Origin: Terriglobales bacterium
GTDB lineage: Bacteria > Acidobacteriota > Terriglobia > Terriglobales > Acidobacteriaceae
Direction: 5' to 3'
Assembly (NCBI GenBank): GCA_015655365.1
Contig: JAATFE010000319.1
Span: 1-6,096 of the forward strand
Length of the DNA: 6,096 nt
How positions within the stretch are numbered: position 1 is the stretch's first letter; the number at the start of each line of letters is the position of its first letter. Position numbers and translations under genes: made by a program. Under the pieces are notes generated by a model. It worked only from the letters and a program-made list of their open reading frames with translations. It searched no databases and was not told where the DNA came from. Positions 5,979 through 6,096 of the stretch are shown one piece after another.

Positions 5979-6096
5979 TATAGCGAAACCAGAGTTGGTG
6001 TATCCCGAAAGCACTACACCAAAGTCGACGCGACCATCAGGGAGCGGCGACCCTGCACGAAACTCTCCGGGCCACAGGGACTCTGGTTTCGCTCTA
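5979..6096. repeat. 118-nt element bounded by 17-bp inverted repeats
   Basis: The left arm (5979-5995, containing AGCGAAACCAGAGT) and right arm (6080-6096, containing ACTCTGGTTTCGCT) are reverse complements at 16 of 17 positions. The 84-base interior is itself rich in inverted repeats: TTGGTGTA/TACACCAA (5995-6002 with 6015-6022, sharing one base with the left arm), GTCG-ACG-CGAC (6024-6034), and CAGGG/CCCTG (6038-6042 with 6051-6055), with a second CAGGG at 6075-6079 that could compete. The whole could fold into a multi-branched structure. It may be an intergenic palindromic repeat, a small non-autonomous transposable element, or a structured RNA. No transposase is present, no target duplication can be assessed because the window ends at the right arm, and copy number is unknown. 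Confidence 0.55.

Larger units (their letters stand above)
5735..6096. other. Non-coding tail with several inverted repeats
   Basis: No convincing gene is visible in these 362 bases. Long open frames crossing it have neither a family-like composition nor a ribosome site. A 29-codon minus-strand frame (5967-5878, MEKRLRKGEKRHG at its start) lies just below a TATAAT on the same strand but is too short to call. The stretch holds a long hairpin, a terminator-like stem and a terminal palindromic element, annotated separately. Confidence 0.5.

Noticed and set aside
5979..6096. Integron attC recombination site
   Set aside because: Size and symmetry fit loosely, but the arm ends lack the conserved GTTRRRY / RYYYAAC core sites and no cassette array is present.

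Overview
The window looks like a chromosomal fragment of a GC-rich, diderm (LPS-bearing) bacterium, most likely an Acidobacteriota of the Terriglobia/Acidobacteriaceae type. I base this on the N-terminal motifs of the leftmost gene (the blocks PSYSDMLAEEA and ANLIEFPREIV), which I associate from memory with acidobacterial RDD-family proteins, and on the style of the thioredoxin-fold lipoprotein. No search was run, so the taxon is an inference.

Layout. Positions 1-699 (minus strand) hold the first 233 codons of a gene that runs off the left edge, probably an RDD-family membrane protein with a long Ala/Pro-rich cytosolic N-terminus. Positions 700-976 are a divergent intergenic region with a candidate extended -10 promoter facing right. 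Three genes then follow on the plus strand: lptD (977-3499, LPS-assembly outer-membrane protein), a DsbA-like thioredoxin-fold lipoprotein with a CPYC site (3634-4575), and a SurA/PpiC-type peptidyl-prolyl isomerase lipoprotein (4658-5734). Positions 5735-6096 hold no convincing gene. This stretch contains a long hairpin about 55 nt after the last stop, a weak terminator-like stem with a T tract, and a 118-nt element bounded by near-perfect 17-bp inverted repeats that ends exactly at the window edge.

How the genes fit together. LptD is the barrel of the LPS translocon. In Escherichia coli its maturation needs the periplasmic oxidase DsbA (non-consecutive disulfides) and the chaperone SurA (barrel delivery to Bam), and surA lies directly downstream of lptD. 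Here a Dsb-like gene sits between lptD and a SurA-like gene, so client, oxidase and chaperone appear to be packaged together. The LptD sequence keeps the equivalents of Cys173 and the Cys724-Cys725 pair but has no equivalent of the N-terminal Cys31. Both folding factors carry plausible lipoboxes and may be membrane-tethered, unlike the soluble E. coli proteins. Three of the four genes appear to start with TTG.
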